DNA of 64,000 bases from Erythrobacter sp. SG61-1L (GCF_001305965.1 NZ_JXQC01000003.1:620001-684000); one strand, 5' to 3'. Shown: positions 1-10,412, counted from the first letter of the stretch. Numbers and translations are program-made. Notes: generated by a model from the sequence alone, not told the origin.

Positions 1-9
1 TTTAGCGCG

Positions 10-31
10 CCGGGCCAGTCGATTGGCCCGG
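10..31 (+). other. GC-rich hairpin upstream of tsf
   Basis: Perfect 8-bp stem (CCGGGCCA at 10-17 pairing with TGGCCCGG at 24-31) with a 6-base loop. No T-run follows, so it is not a good Rho-independent terminator. It lies in what should be the rpsB-tsf spacer; the rpsB identity upstream is inferred from usual synteny and is outside the window. It may act as an attenuator or mRNA-stability element. Confidence 0.45.
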
Positions 32-63
32 TGCCATCGGCACATATTCAAGAGGACAGAACA

Positions 64-990
64 ATGGCTGCTTATTCCGCCGCTGACGTGAAGGCCCTGC
101 GCGAACGCTCGGGCGCCGGCATGATGGACTGCAAGAAGGCTCTCGACGAGACCAATGGCGACATCGAAGCTGCCGTCGACGCTCTGCGCGCCAAGGGCCT
201 GGCTGCTGCCGCCAAGAAGTCGAGCCGTACCGCGGCCGAAGGTCTGGTCGGCGTTGCCGTTGAAGGCACTCGCGGCGTTGCCGTGGAAGTGAACTCGGAA
301 ACGGACTTCGTTGCCAAGAACGACCAGTTCCAGGACTTCGTCCGCAAGACCACTCAGGTTGCGCTGGGCGTGGACGGCGACGATGTCGAAGCGCTGAAGG
401 CCGCTGCCTATCCCGACGGTGGCACGGTTGGCGAAAAGCTGACCAACAATGTCGCCACCATCGGTGAAAACCAGCAGGTCCGTCGCCTCAAGACCGTTTC
501 GGTCAGCGAAGGCGTGATCGTGCCTTACATGCACAATGCGGTTGCTCCGAGCCTCGGCAAGATCGGCGTGCTGGTCGCGCTCGAAAGCTCGGCTCCGGCC
601 GACGTTCTCGAAGGCTTGGGCAAGCAGCTGGCGATGCACATCGCGGCCGCCTTCCCGCTGGCGCTGAACGCTGACGGCCTCGATCAGGAACTGATCGCCC
701 GTGAACGCGCGATCGCTGAGGAAAAGGCTGCCGAAAGCGGCAAGCCCGCCGAAGTGCAGGCCAAGATGGTCGATGGCGCGATTGCCAAGTTCGCCAAAGA
801 AAACGCTCTGCTGTCGCAGGTCTTCGTCATGGACAACAAGACCCCGATCCAGCAGGTCGTCGATCAGGCTGGCAAGGAAGCCGGCGCCAAGATCGTTCTG
901 AAGGACTATGTCCGCTTCCAGCTCGGTGAAGGCATCGAGAAGGAAGTCAGCGATTTCGCAGCCGAAGTCGCCGCCGCAGTCGCAGGCTAA
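64..990 (+). CDS. tsf: Elongation factor Ts
   Basis: EF-Ts, the cytosolic guanine-nucleotide exchange factor that recycles EF-Tu-GDP. The 308-residue protein begins [10 protein letters not shown], then has the N-terminal UBA-like segment ([16 protein letters not shown]) and the diagnostic SETDFVAKN motif near residue 80, followed by the two core subdomains. Length matches the family (280-310). A start 11 codons earlier is open, but the ATG at 64 has an AGAGGA Shine-Dalgarno at 51-56 and matches the conserved N-terminus. The gene is normally second in an rpsB-tsf operon; here it is followed by a strong terminator and then pyrH. Confidence 0.97.
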   Translation: MAAYSAADVKALRERSGAGMMDCKKALDETNGDIEAAVDALRAKGLAAAAKKSSRTAAEGLVGVAVEGTRGVAVEVNSETDFVAKNDQFQDFVRKTTQVALGVDGDDVEALKAAAYPDGGTVGEKLTNNVATIGENQQVRRLKTVSVSEGVIVPYMHNAVAPSLGKIGVLVALESSAPADVLEGLGKQLAMHIAAAFPLALNADGLDQELIARERAIAEEKAAESGKPAEVQAKMVDGAIAKFAKENALLSQVFVMDNKTPIQQVVDQAGKEAGAKIVLKDYVRFQLGEGIEKEVSDFAAEVAAAVAG

Positions 991-1012
991 ACGCCTCACT
1001 GTGAAGAGATTG

Positions 1013-1044
1013 TCCCCGCGCGGCCGGTGCCGCGCGGGGATTTT
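1013..1044 (+). terminator. Rho-independent terminator after tsf
   Basis: A 12-bp perfect GC-rich stem (1013-1024 with 1029-1040), tetraloop CGGT, then a short T-run (1041-1044). It sits 23 bases after the tsf stop and should separate tsf from pyrH. Confidence 0.85.
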
Positions 1045-1134
1045 CATACCCGGCCAAGGCGTGCCCACCCCTTGGCAGCGCCCCCTGTCGCTCTATAAGA
1101 GCGGCGCCCAGGCAATTTGCGAGTTTCCGATCCC

Positions 1135-1848
1135 ATGTCCAAACCCGGCTTCAAACGTGTCCTTCTGAAGCTTTCGGGCGAAGTGCTGATGGGTAATCAG
1201 CAATTCGGGATAGATCCTTCCTTCGTGCTGGAACTGGCCAAGGAAGTGAAGGCGGCCAAGGAAACCGGGCTGGAAATTTGCCTGGTGATCGGCGGCGGTA
1301 ATATTTTCCGCGGTATGGCTGGCGCAGCGCAGGGCATGGACCGCGCGCAGGCCGATTATATGGGCATGCTGGCCACGGTGATGAATGCGCTGGCAATGCA
1401 GAGCGCGCTCGAACAGGTCGGCGTTCACACCCGCGTCCAGTCTGCGGTGCAGATGGATCAGGTGTGCGAGCCGGTGATCCGCCGCCGGGCCGAACGGCAT
1501 CTGGAAAAGGGTCGGATCGTTATCTTCGCCGCAGGCGTCGGCAGCCCGTTCTTCACCACCGACAGCGGCGCAGCTTTGCGCGCGGCGGAAATGAAGTGCG
1601 ATGCGCTGCTGAAGGGAACCAGCGTGGACGGGGTCTACGATTCCGATCCCAAGACCAATCCCGACGCGGTACGTTTCGACACGGTCAGCTATGACAAGGT
1701 GCTGGCCGACAATCTCAAGGTGATGGACGCCTCTGCCGTGGCCCTGTGCCGCGACAATAATATCCCGATCGTGGTCTTCTCGATCCGCGAACAGGGCAAT
1801 CTCGCGCGCGTTTTGGCGGGCGAGGGCGTACAGACCACGGTGCAATGA
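1135..1848 (+). CDS. pyrH: Uridylate kinase (UMP kinase)
   Basis: Amino-acid-kinase-fold UMP kinase that converts UMP to UDP in pyrimidine synthesis. The 237-residue product starts [16 protein letters not shown]. It shows the N-terminal KLSGE phosphate-binding strand, the GGGNIFRG loop and the later TDSGAALRA segment. The ATG at 1135 is preferred over a TTG at 1117 because it gives the family length (about 237-241) and N-terminus; neither has a clear Shine-Dalgarno. It begins the pyrH-frr-uppS-cdsA-dxr-rseP-bamA-skp-fabZ run, in the usual alphaproteobacterial order. Confidence 0.96.
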   Translation: MSKPGFKRVLLKLSGEVLMGNQQFGIDPSFVLELAKEVKAAKETGLEICLVIGGGNIFRGMAGAAQGMDRAQADYMGMLATVMNALAMQSALEQVGVHTRVQSAVQMDQVCEPVIRRRAERHLEKGRIVIFAAGVGSPFFTTDSGAALRAAEMKCDALLKGTSVDGVYDSDPKTNPDAVRFDTVSYDKVLADNLKVMDASAVALCRDNNIPIVVFSIREQGNLARVLAGEGVQTTVQ

Positions 1849-1870
1849 GTAATCTGGGGAAGCCCTGACA

Positions 1871-2428
1871 ATGGCTAAGTACGACAAGGCAGATCTCGAA
1901 CGGCGCATGGCTGGCGCAGTGGAATCGCTCAAGGGCGACCTCGCAGGCCTGCGCACCGGCCGCGCCAATACGGCGCTGCTCGATCCGATCCATGTGGAAG
2001 TCTATGGCGCGATGATGCCGCTCAACCAGGTGGCCACCGTTTCCGCGCCCGAACCGCGCATGCTGAGCGTGCAGGTGTGGGACCGGTCCAACATGACTCC
2101 GGTGGAAAAGGCGATCGCCAAGGCGGGCCTGGGCCTCAACCCGATGATCGACGGGCAGACGATCCGTCTGCCGATCCCCGATCTGACCGAAGAACGCCGC
2201 AAGGAACTGGCCAAGCTGGCCGGGCAATATTCGGAAAAGGCCAAGATCGCGATCCGCAACGTCCGCCGCGACGGGATGGAAGCCCTGAAGGAAGACGAGA
2301 AGAAGAAGGAAATCGGTGAGGACGAGCGCAAGCGGTCCGAAGACGATGTCCAGAAGCTGACCGATCAGTACATCAAGCAGACTGACGATGTTGCGGCCCA
2401 GAAGGAAAAGGAAATCCTCGGCCAGTGA
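1871..2428 (+). CDS. frr: Ribosome recycling factor
   Basis: RRF acts with EF-G to split post-termination ribosomes. The 185-residue protein starts [13 protein letters not shown] and matches the family length of 185. It has the [12 protein letters not shown] segment and the [16 protein letters not shown] region of the small domain, then the long helical C-terminus ([18 protein letters not shown]). It lies 22 bases after pyrH and its stop overlaps the GTG start of uppS (GTGA), suggesting translational coupling. Confidence 0.97.
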   Translation: MAKYDKADLERRMAGAVESLKGDLAGLRTGRANTALLDPIHVEVYGAMMPLNQVATVSAPEPRMLSVQVWDRSNMTPVEKAIAKAGLGLNPMIDGQTIRLPIPDLTEERRKELAKLAGQYSEKAKIAIRNVRRDGMEALKEDEKKKEIGEDERKRSEDDVQKLTDQYIKQTDDVAAQKEKEILGQ

Positions 2429-3198
2429 CGGACCAGTCCTCCTCTCCATTCGCCGCGAGCGAGGGCGAGAGGCGCGATGGCGAGGGTTTTGCTGTGGCCC
2501 CGTCCGGCACGGACGGGCCGCGCGCCGCGCATGGCGCACGCCATGTGGCGATTATCATGGACGGCAATGGCCGCTGGGCGAAGAAGCGCCACCTTCCGCG
2601 CGCGGTGGGTCACCAGCGCGGCGTGGAATCGGTGCGGCGCCTTGTGCGCGCGGCCCGTTCCATGGGGCTGGATTGCCTGACGCTTTATGCCTTCTCGTCT
2701 GAGAACTGGAAGCGTCCGCAGGACGAGATCTCGGACCTGATGGGTCTGCTGCGCCGCTTCATCAAGGGCGACTTGCCTGAATTCATCGCCAATGACGTGC
2801 GGTTGAAGATCATCGGCGATTACAAGGCGTTGGAGCCTGATATTGTCGCCATGCTCGAAGATGCGCTCGATCAGACAAGGCATGGCACAATCACGCTGGC
2901 GGTGGCGTTGAACTACGGATCGCAGCAGGAAATCGCCCGTGCGGCGGCGCAGGCCGCTGCCGAAGGCGACGTGAGCGTGGAAAGCATCGCGGCCCATCTC
3001 GATACTGCCGATCTGCCGCCGCTCGACCTTCTGATCCGCACATCCGGTGAAGTGCGCCTGTCCAACTTCCTGCTGTGGCAGGCCGCCTATGCGGAGATGT
3101 ATTTCACCGACATCCTGTGGCCCGATTTCACTCCTGCCCATCTGGAAGAGGCGCTGGCCGCCTTTGCCGGTCGGGAACGGCGTTTTGGCGGACGGTGA
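2425..3198 (+). CDS. uppS: Undecaprenyl diphosphate synthase (cis-prenyltransferase)
   Basis: Makes the C55 lipid carrier for peptidoglycan from FPP and IPP at the inner face of the membrane. The catalytic-aspartate motif IIMDGNGRW (D46 from this start), the FSSENWKRP segment, and the late [18 protein letters not shown] and ILWPDF motifs are all present. The GTG start overlaps the frr stop and gives about 40 extra, low-complexity N-terminal residues ahead of the catalytic core. No in-frame ATG lies before the active site, so this start is likely but unproven. At 257 residues it is slightly longer than usual. Confidence 0.95.
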   Translation: MTDQSSSPFAASEGERRDGEGFAVAPSGTDGPRAAHGARHVAIIMDGNGRWAKKRHLPRAVGHQRGVESVRRLVRAARSMGLDCLTLYAFSSENWKRPQDEISDLMGLLRRFIKGDLPEFIANDVRLKIIGDYKALEPDIVAMLEDALDQTRHGTITLAVALNYGSQQEIARAAAQAAAEGDVSVESIAAHLDTADLPPLDLLIRTSGEVRLSNFLLWQAAYAEMYFTDILWPDFTPAHLEEALAAFAGRERRFGGR

Positions 3199-3214
3199 CG
3201 TGACCGGAGAGGGT

Positions 3215-3928
3215 ATGGAGCCGCAAGCCGCCAAGCCGAAGGCTGACCTCAGGGTCAGGGTGATCTCGGCGCTTGTGATGCTGCTCGTGGCCGGGGTTGC
3301 GTTCTGGCTCGGCGGAACGGTGCTCGACCTGTTCATTGCGGCTGTATCGTTTCTGACGCTGATCGAATTGATGAAGCTGGTGGAACTTGCGACGGAAAGC
3401 CCGGTGCGCCGCATTCTGGGGACGATTGCCGGTGTCATCTATGTGGGCGCGGCGGCAGTTTCCCTTATCGTGCTGCCCCCTTTTCTGGTGGGTGTCGTGG
3501 TCGGGATCGTGATCTGCACCGATACCGGGGCCTATTTTGCCGGACGCCGTTTCGGCAAGCGCAAGATCGCCCCTGCGATCAGCCCATCCAAAACCTGGGA
3601 AGGGCTGATGGGCGGCATGGCCGCCGCAGGCCTGTTCGCGTCCATGGCGCTGGGCTTCATCGTACTCGTCGCATCGGCCCTTTCTCCGGAGAGGCCCGGC
3701 ATTCCCTGGCCCGCCATGCTGGCCGGTGCCGGAATCGGCGCGATATTGGCAATTGCTGCGCAGGCTGGCGATTTTCTTGAAAGTTGGCTCAAGCGCAAGG
3801 CAGGGGTAAAGGATTCCGGCACGCTCATTCCCGGCCATGGCGGGGTGTTTGATCGGGTGGACGGCCTGTTGCCAGTGGCGATCATCGCCGGGCTTGGTTC
3901 GCTGATTTATGCCGCGGTGATGATGTGA
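3215..3928 (+). CDS. cdsA: Phosphatidate cytidylyltransferase
   Basis: Integral membrane CDP-diacylglycerol synthase, supplying CDP-DAG to phospholipid synthesis, including the pgsA product at 29441. The 237-residue protein has about seven hydrophobic segments and the C-terminal signature LKRKAGVKDSGTLIPGHGG followed by VFDRVD. The start ATG at 3215 follows GGAGAGGG at about 3206-3213; a GTG at 3200 is an alternative five codons upstream. Its stop overlaps the dxr start (TGATG). Confidence 0.94.
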   Translation: MEPQAAKPKADLRVRVISALVMLLVAGVAFWLGGTVLDLFIAAVSFLTLIELMKLVELATESPVRRILGTIAGVIYVGAAAVSLIVLPPFLVGVVVGIVICTDTGAYFAGRRFGKRKIAPAISPSKTWEGLMGGMAAAGLFASMALGFIVLVASALSPERPGIPWPAMLAGAGIGAILAIAAQAGDFLESWLKRKAGVKDSGTLIPGHGGVFDRVDGLLPVAIIAGLGSLIYAAVMM

Positions 3929-5079
3929 TGCGCTCAATCACCATCCTCGGGGCGACCGGTTCTATTGGCGCCTCCACACTGGATCTGATCCGGCGCGAGA
4001 AGGGCAAGTGGCGGGTTGTGGCGCTCACCGCAAATGGCAAGGCGGCGGAACTCGCGGCTCTGGCCATTGAATTCAGTGCCGAAGTGGCAGTGGTGGCGGA
4101 CGAGGCGCGCCTGCCTGAACTGCGTGAAGCCCTCGCGGGAACCGGGATCGCGGCGGCAGCCGGCGCGGAAGCACTGTGCGAGGCTGCCGCACGCGGCGCT
4201 GACGTTACCGTTGCCGGGATCGTGGGCTGCGCGGGCCTTGCGCCTACCATGGCGGCGATCCGGCAGGGCGGGGTGGTCGCGCTCGCCAATAAGGAAGCAC
4301 TGGTTTCCGCCGGGGACATCCTGCTGGCCGAAGTTGAGAAGCATGGTGCCACCCTGCTTCCGACGGATTCTGAGCATAATGCGATCTTCCAGTGCCTGCA
4401 GGGCAATCGCATCGAGGATGTGACCTGGATCACGCTCACGGCCAGCGGGGGGCCATTCCGCGACTGGTCGATGGAGCAACTACGCGCCGCAACGCCGCAG
4501 CAGGCGCTCAAGCACCCCAACTGGTCCATGGGGGCGAAGATCACCATCGATTCCGCCACCATGATGAACAAGGGCCTGGAATTCATCGAGGCGCATCATC
4601 TGTTCCCGGTGGGGCTGGAAAAATTGCGGATCGTGGTCCACCCGCAAAGCGTGATCCATTCGATGGTCGAATATCGCGACGGGTCGACTTTGGCGCAGCT
4701 TGGCCCCTCTGACATGCGCGTGCCGATTGCATCATGCCTCGCATGGCCACAGCGAATGGATACGGCCTGCAAGCCGCTCGATCTTCCCTCCATTGGCCAA
4801 CTCACCTTTTTCGCCCCGGATGAGGAGCGTTTTCCAGCTACCCGCCTTGCGCGAGAGGCGGCTGAGGCAGGTGGTGCGGCGCCGGCAGTGCTCAATGCGG
4901 CGAATGAAATTGCGGTCGAGGCATTTCTTGCCGGTCAGATAGCGTTCACCGAAATTTCGGCAAAGGTGGACAGGATGCTATCACGCGCTATCCCTGCTGC
5001 ACCCGCCACGCTGGAGGAAGTGCTGGCAGTAGACGCCGAAACCCGTGCGATTGCGCGCGAAATGCTGGAGCATGCTTGA
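3928..5079 (+). CDS. dxr: 1-deoxy-D-xylulose 5-phosphate reductoisomerase
   Basis: Second enzyme of the MEP isoprenoid pathway, reducing DXP to MEP with NADPH. The 383-residue sequence starts MRSITILGATGSIGAS, with an N-terminal NADPH loop. It has the metal and substrate motif PTDSEHNAIFQCL and the flexible-loop segment with HPNWSMGAKIT. Length matches the family (380-400). The start overlaps the cdsA stop; a GTG one codon upstream is possible. Its product feeds IPP for uppS, encoded upstream in the same operon. Confidence 0.97.
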   Translation: MRSITILGATGSIGASTLDLIRREKGKWRVVALTANGKAAELAALAIEFSAEVAVVADEARLPELREALAGTGIAAAAGAEALCEAAARGADVTVAGIVGCAGLAPTMAAIRQGGVVALANKEALVSAGDILLAEVEKHGATLLPTDSEHNAIFQCLQGNRIEDVTWITLTASGGPFRDWSMEQLRAATPQQALKHPNWSMGAKITIDSATMMNKGLEFIEAHHLFPVGLEKLRIVVHPQSVIHSMVEYRDGSTLAQLGPSDMRVPIASCLAWPQRMDTACKPLDLPSIGQLTFFAPDEERFPATRLAREAAEAGGAAPAVLNAANEIAVEAFLAGQIAFTEISAKVDRMLSRAIPAAPATLEEVLAVDAETRAIAREMLEHA

Positions 5080-5082
5080 ATA

Positions 5083-6210
5083 ATGGCTTCCCCGCCTTTC
5101 TGGATGTGGATCGTCGGCTTCCTTCTGGTGCTGGGGCCGCTGGTCACGCTCCATGAACTTGGCCACTATCTGGTCGGTCGCTGGTGCGGGGTTAAGGCGG
5201 ATGTCTTTTCGATTGGCTTCGGCAGGGAACTAACCGGCTGGACCGACCGGCGCGGCACGCGTTGGCGGATTTCCGCGCTGCCGCTGGGCGGTTATGTCCA
5301 GTTTGCGGGCGATATGAACCCCGCCAGCCAGCCCAGTGCGGAATGGCTGGCGCTTCCCTATGAGGAACGGCGCAAGACCTTCCAGGCCAAGGCCCTGTGG
5401 CAGCGTGCGCTGATCGTGGCTGCTGGCCCGGTGACCAATCTGCTGGTTGCCGTGGCGATCTTTGCCGCGTTCTTTCTGGCCTATGGCAAGCCGGTTCCGG
5501 CCGATCCCGCCCAGTCCAATGTTGTCCAGAACTTTGCCCCGCAATCGCCTGCCCGCGATGCCGGGCTGCGTATCGGGGACCGGATCGTCGAGATCGACGG
5601 GTCGAAGGTCGTCCAGTTTCAGGACATTCTGGACCGGGTGGCCCTCTATCCGAACAAGCGGATTGTCGTTGGTGTGGAGCGCGATGGCGATCTTCTAAGG
5701 TTTCCAGTCACCATCGCGGCGAGCAAGGAAGCTGACAGCTTCGGCAATATTGCACTGGTCGGGCGGATCGGTGTCTTTTCCAGCCGCTTCGCGTTCGAGC
5801 CTGTGGGATTTGGCGAATCCCTTACGCTTGCTGCCGGGCAGAGCGTGGATGTCATCCGGATGATGGTGATTGGCCTTGGCCAGATCTTCACCAGAGATCG
5901 GCCCGTTTCGGACCTTGGAGGCCCGATCAAGATCGCCAAGTTCGCGGGTGAACAGCTCAGCCTTGGGCCACTCGCCTTCGTCAACTTCGTGGCGATGATC
6001 TCAATTAATTTGGCATTCATCAACCTGTTGCCAATTCCGGCACTCGACGGCGGGCACCTGGCTTTCTACGCGGCTGAAGCGGTCCGTCGTAAGCCTATCG
6101 GCCCGCGCAGTCAGGAATGGGCGTTCCGCACCGGCGTGGCCTTTGTGCTCGCGCTGATGCTGTTCGTGACCATCAACGATATCGCTTCGCTTCCCCTGTT
6201 TGGAAGTTGA
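5083..6210 (+). CDS. rseP: RIP metalloprotease RseP (site-2 protease)
   Basis: Membrane zinc protease that cleaves transmembrane anti-sigma factors and remnant signal peptides. The 375-residue protein shows HELGH (H24, E25, H28) in the first membrane helix, a central PDZ region (about 125-200) and the second metal motif ALDGG (D322) before the last helix. The family layout is complete. It lies three bases after dxr, with bamA 144 bases downstream, the common dxr-rseP-bamA order that links envelope stress proteolysis with outer-membrane assembly. Confidence 0.95.
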   Translation: MASPPFWMWIVGFLLVLGPLVTLHELGHYLVGRWCGVKADVFSIGFGRELTGWTDRRGTRWRISALPLGGYVQFAGDMNPASQPSAEWLALPYEERRKTFQAKALWQRALIVAAGPVTNLLVAVAIFAAFFLAYGKPVPADPAQSNVVQNFAPQSPARDAGLRIGDRIVEIDGSKVVQFQDILDRVALYPNKRIVVGVERDGDLLRFPVTIAASKEADSFGNIALVGRIGVFSSRFAFEPVGFGESLTLAAGQSVDVIRMMVIGLGQIFTRDRPVSDLGGPIKIAKFAGEQLSLGPLAFVNFVAMISINLAFINLLPIPALDGGHLAFYAAEAVRRKPIGPRSQEWAFRTGVAFVLALMLFVTINDIASLPLFGS

Positions 6211-6354
6211 GCGGGGAAAGGACGGCGGGTCAGCCCATTTCACCGGACATTTGCTTGATTGGCGGCACGGCATCAGGCAAGGGCGGCGGTCATATGCCGC
6301 TGGGTAACCTAACGGCAATTGGCGGTGATTGGCCGCCAGGGGACGAGAAACACC

Positions 6355-9147
6355 GTGTCGAAGATTGGACGGGACATGGGCCTTAAGGGCAAGAAACTTT
6401 CTGCACCGAAAATCGCTGCGGCGCTGCTCGGAGGAACTATCCTGGCTGGTCACCCCGTGGTGGCTTCTGCGCAAGATCAGGACGTTCCGGCAATTCCTGC
6501 CCCGGCTGCGGCATCGCAGCCTGTCGGGGAAGTGATCCGTTCGCTGGTCGTCACCGGCTCTCAGCGATTGGAGGCTCAGACGATTCTGAGCTACATCCAG
6601 CTGCGGGTGGGCGGCCAGTATACGGAGGCCGCGGCCGACCAGGCGCTGAAGGATCTCTACGCGACCGAGTTGTTCGCCAATGCCAGCATCCGCAACGACA
6701 ATGGCAATGTGACGATCGACGTGCAGGAGAACCCGGTGGTCAACCGGATCATCCTGGAAGGCAACAAGCGGCTGAAGGAGGACAAGATCCTCCCCGAAAT
6801 CAAACTTGCCCCGCGCCAGATCTTCACCCGTTCCAAGGTGCGCGCGGACGTGGCCCGCATCATCGAGCTGTACAAGCGGCAGGGCCGCTTCGCTGCGGTG
6901 GTCGAGCCCAAGAGCGTGCAGCTGGCGCAGAACCGCGTCGACATCGTCTACGAGATCACCGAAGGGCCCAAATCCAAGGTCCGCCAGATCAACATCATCG
7001 GCAATGACAAGTTCTCCGACGGAGAACTGCGCAGCCAGATGATCACCAAGCAGTCGCGCTTCTTCCGCCTGTTCAGTTCGGGCACCAGCTACGATCCTGA
7101 TCGCCTGGCCTTCGACCAGCAGAAGCTGCGTCAGTTCTACCTGACCGAAGGCTATGCCGATTTCCGGGTAGTCTCGGCCGTGGCCGAACTCACGCCCGAC
7201 AAGCGGGACTTCATTATCACTTACGTGGTGGAGGAAGGCGAGCGCTACAAGTTCGGCGACGTGAAGGTGGAAAGCCAGCTGCGCGACTTCGACGAAGGCG
7301 TGCTGACCAGCTCGCTCGCGGTCAAGCCGGGCGGTTGGTACAACGCCAAGATGGTGGAAGACACTGTCGAGGGCCTGACCGAGACGGCCGGGCTTTACGG
7401 CTATGCCTTTGCCGATGTGCGGCCCGAATTCGACCGCAACCGCGACGATCTGACCATGAACGTGAAGTTCGTGATCAACGAGGCGCCGCGCGTCTATGTC
7501 GAGGCGATCAACATCAACGGCAACACGCTGACACAGGACAAGGTGGTGCGGCGCGAGTTCCGTCTGGCCGAAGGCGATGCGTTCAACTCGCTGGCGGTCA
7601 AGCGGTCCACCGCGCGCATCAATTCGCTGGGGTACTTCCAGGAGAACTTCCAGATCGAGCAGAGCCAGGGCTCCGCCCCGGACCGCATCGTGCTCGACGC
7701 CAATGTCCAGGAACAGGCCACCGGCGAACTCCAGCTCTCCGCAGGCTTCTCAAGCCTTGAGAGCTTCATTCTGCAGGGTTCCATCCGGCAGAGGAACTTC
7801 CGCGGCCGTGGGCAGACAGTGGGCGCCAGCGTCAACTGGTCGCGTTATTCCCGTTCCGCCACGGTCAGCTTCACAGAACCGTATGTGTTCGATCGCAACG
7901 TTTCGATGGGTCTCGACATCTATCGGCGGGATACGAACAACTGGAACTATTACAACAACAACCGCAACTCGACGTTCAAGCAGGCGACGACCGGCTTCCA
8001 GATCCGCGCGGGTGTTCCGATTACCGAAAACGCGTCGGTCATCGGCCGTTACACCCTGAACTTCGATGACATCACGCTGGATGAATCGCTCTATTACAGC
8101 GATCGCGTGAATCCCGGCACTCAGGAATGTGACGTGCTGCTGGCGGGCCGCTACCTTTGCGATGCAATCGGCACGCGCACCAGCTCGATCCTGGGCGCCT
8201 CGGTGGTCTATGACACGCTGGACAACCGCATCCGCCCGACACGCGGCGAGAGCTTCTCGATCAGCCTCGACGTGGCAGGCCTCGGCGGCACAGAGCAATA
8301 TGCCAAGATGCGCCTCAATGCGGCCAAATACTGGCAGCTTGCTCCGGGCTGGATCTTCTCGCTTTCGGGTGAGGGCGGCTATGTCAAAGGCTTCAAGAAT
8401 CGCGGCCCCGGGCAGGACAATGTCCGCCTGACCGACCGCTTCTTCCTGGGCGATCCGCAGATTCGCGGCTTCGACATCCGCGGTATCGGTCCGCGCATCC
8501 TGCGCGAATTCTATGTGCTGGACGGCAACAAGAATCCGATCTGCGGCGATGGCAGCTCGCAAGAAACCTGCGATGAAAGCCATGGCGGCTACACTTATTA
8601 CAGCGATCCAAAGAACCCCATCGACGATCCGCTGGGTGGCAATGCCTATTACCTGACCCGCGCTGAGCTGGAGATTCCGCTGGGCACCGGTGCCCGCGAA
8701 ATGGGCCTGCGTCCGTCGATCTTCGTCGATGCTGGCGCCGTGTTCGGCCTGAAGAAGCCGCTGCTGACCGATACCGGGCCGACCTATTTCGTCGCGGCCC
8801 GCGATCAGACCACCGGTGATCCGCTTTATGTGCAGGTCAATTCCGCAACGCTGGTAGACGGTATCTGTACCGCAGATTCGGGCGGAATCTCTTACGTGAC
8901 CAATGCAGTCAATCCTGCTCCGCCTGCCTGCCTTGGCACCACGGCAAATACTCCGTACGGTTCCACCAATGCCGGCTTCCGGGAGGCTTACCTCGGTGAC
9001 TCGCCCAAGCCGCGTGTGGCGGTGGGTATCGGGGTCAACTGGAACTCGCCCTTCGGCCCGTTCCGCATCGACGTTGCCAAGGTGTTGATGAAGCAGCCGG
9101 GCGACGATCCCAAGACTTTCACGTTCAACGTAGGAACCCAATTCTGA
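6355..9147 (+). CDS. bamA: Outer membrane protein assembly factor BamA
   Basis: Central beta-barrel of the BAM complex, which inserts outer-membrane proteins. The product has a signal peptide ending around ASAQ, five POTRA domains (about residues 55-450) and an Omp85 barrel with the lid-lock motif IRGF (R704-G705-F706), ending in phenylalanine as outer-membrane proteins do. The barrel half is long, with cysteine-containing surface loops. The start is uncertain: GTG at 6355 (preceded by AGGGGA), ATG at 6376 and TTG at 6319 are in frame; GTG 6355 (930 residues) is chosen on ribosome-site spacing. Its stop overlaps the skp start. Confidence 0.95.
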   Translation: MSKIGRDMGLKGKKLSAPKIAAALLGGTILAGHPVVASAQDQDVPAIPAPAAASQPVGEVIRSLVVTGSQRLEAQTILSYIQLRVGGQYTEAAADQALKDLYATELFANASIRNDNGNVTIDVQENPVVNRIILEGNKRLKEDKILPEIKLAPRQIFTRSKVRADVARIIELYKRQGRFAAVVEPKSVQLAQNRVDIVYEITEGPKSKVRQINIIGNDKFSDGELRSQMITKQSRFFRLFSSGTSYDPDRLAFDQQKLRQFYLTEGYADFRVVSAVAELTPDKRDFIITYVVEEGERYKFGDVKVESQLRDFDEGVLTSSLAVKPGGWYNAKMVEDTVEGLTETAGLYGYAFADVRPEFDRNRDDLTMNVKFVINEAPRVYVEAININGNTLTQDKVVRREFRLAEGDAFNSLAVKRSTARINSLGYFQENFQIEQSQGSAPDRIVLDANVQEQATGELQLSAGFSSLESFILQGSIRQRNFRGRGQTVGASVNWSRYSRSATVSFTEPYVFDRNVSMGLDIYRRDTNNWNYYNNNRNSTFKQATTGFQIRAGVPITENASVIGRYTLNFDDITLDESLYYSDRVNPGTQECDVLLAGRYLCDAIGTRTSSILGASVVYDTLDNRIRPTRGESFSISLDVAGLGGTEQYAKMRLNAAKYWQLAPGWIFSLSGEGGYVKGFKNRGPGQDNVRLTDRFFLGDPQIRGFDIRGIGPRILREFYVLDGNKNPICGDGSSQETCDESHGGYTYYSDPKNPIDDPLGGNAYYLTRAELEIPLGTGAREMGLRPSIFVDAGAVFGLKKPLLTDTGPTYFVAARDQTTGDPLYVQVNSATLVDGICTADSGGISYVTNAVNPAPPACLGTTANTPYGSTNAGFREAYLGDSPKPRVAVGIGVNWNSPFGPFRIDVAKVLMKQPGDDPKTFTFNVGTQF

Positions 9148-9860
9148 TGAAGTCCATCCTCAAGCCGGTTCTTGCAGCCGGCCTCGTTCTCGCCGCCGCC
9201 AGCCCGCTGGCCGCGATTCCCGCATCCGCGCAGGTCGTGAAGGGCGTCGGCGTTGTCGATCCCGGCGTAATCGTCAACAGCAGCGCCGCGTTCAAGACCG
9301 CCGCGTCGCAGCGCCCGACCACGTTCGCGCAATATTATCAGCAGGCGAAGACCCGCGAAGATCAGCTCAACGCGCAGCTCGATCCGATGATCAAGAAGTA
9401 CGACACCGATCGTGCGGCGCCGAACCCGAACCGGGAAGACCTTTCCAAGCAGGCTGCGGCACTGAACCAGCTGAGCCAGCAGGGCCAGCGCGAGATCGCC
9501 CAGATCCTCGCCCCGGTCGCGCTGAGCGAGGAATATGTGAACGAACAGATCGGCGATATTCTGCCCAAGGCCATCGAAGCCGCTGCAGCCAAGAAGCAGG
9601 TCTCGCTGATCCTCACCCGCGGTTCCGGCGCAATCATCTTCCGCGATCAGGCCTATGACATGAATCAGGACATCATCCGCGAACTGGATGCGCTTCTGCC
9701 CGTGGCTCAGCTCGTTGCCCCTCCGGGCTGGCTGCCGCGCGACATGCGTGAACAGCTCGCGCGCGAACAGGCCGCCTCTCAGGCTGCCAATGGCGGTGCG
9801 GCTCCCGCAGCTCCGGCCCAGCCGGCCGCCACGGCGGGTCCGCCGGCGGAATCGCGCTGA
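9147..9860 (+). CDS. skp: OmpH/Skp family periplasmic chaperone
   Basis: Periplasmic holdase for unfolded outer-membrane proteins, the functional partner of BamA upstream. The 237-residue protein has a clear signal peptide (cleavage near PASAQ), a charged helical middle rich in Q, K and E that would form the Skp tentacles, and a low-complexity Ala/Pro tail. It is longer than E. coli Skp (161), as is common in sphingomonads. The ATG overlaps the bamA stop (TGATG), suggesting coupling. Confidence 0.88.
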   Translation: MKSILKPVLAAGLVLAAASPLAAIPASAQVVKGVGVVDPGVIVNSSAAFKTAASQRPTTFAQYYQQAKTREDQLNAQLDPMIKKYDTDRAAPNPNREDLSKQAAALNQLSQQGQREIAQILAPVALSEEYVNEQIGDILPKAIEAAAAKKQVSLILTRGSGAIIFRDQAYDMNQDIIRELDALLPVAQLVAPPGWLPRDMREQLAREQAASQAANGGAAPAAPAQPAATAGPPAESR

Positions 9861-9884
9861 TCCGGTTAGAGACAGGACAGTTCA

Positions 9885-10358
9885 ATGAGTGAAGAGTCGG
9901 GCGCACCGGCCTACGATATCCGCAAGGTGCTCAACGCCTTGCCGCATCGCTATCCGCTTCTGCTCGTCGATCGTGTGCAATCGCTCACGATTGGCGAGGA
10001 GATTCACGCGATCAAGGCGGTGAGTTTCAACGAGCAGTTCTTCCAGGGCCATTTCCCCGGCCGTCCGATCATGCCCGGCGTACTCATCATCGAGGCGCTG
10101 GCACAGTCGGCCGCGATCCTGGCAATCGAGACGCTGGAACTCGCCGGAAGCGGCAAGCTCGTCTATTTCATGGCGATCGAAGAGGCCAAGTTCCGCAACC
10201 CGGTCGAACCCGGCTGCCTGCTGGACCTGCATGTCGGCTTCATCCAGAAGCGGGCGCGGGTCTGCAAGTTCTGGGGCAAGGCCATGCTGGGCGACAAGGT
10301 GGCCTGCGAAGTGCAGTTCACTGCCATGGTTGCCGATCCGCCGGCGGAAGAAGGCTAA
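9885..10358 (+). CDS. fabZ: 3-hydroxyacyl-ACP dehydratase
   Basis: Hot-dog-fold dehydratase of type II fatty acid synthesis. The 157-residue protein carries the N-terminal [12 protein letters not shown] motif and catalytic motif [16 protein letters not shown], with H56 and E70 as the His-Glu pair. Length is typical. It follows skp by 24 bases, the usual bamA-skp-(lpxD)-fabZ neighbourhood, but lpxD and lpxA are not adjacent here. Confidence 0.97.
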   Translation: MSEESGAPAYDIRKVLNALPHRYPLLLVDRVQSLTIGEEIHAIKAVSFNEQFFQGHFPGRPIMPGVLIIEALAQSAAILAIETLELAGSGKLVYFMAIEEAKFRNPVEPGCLLDLHVGFIQKRARVCKFWGKAMLGDKVACEVQFTAMVADPPAEEG

Positions 10359-10412
10359 TCCTTGCAATTTGCGGTCTGCCCCTGTAGGGGCGCCGCTTTC
10401 CGAACATCAGCA

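Noticed and set aside
7750-9141. 463-residue minus-strand open frame in bamA
   Set aside because: Antisense to the BamA barrel; composition is not protein-like and no ribosome site was seen.
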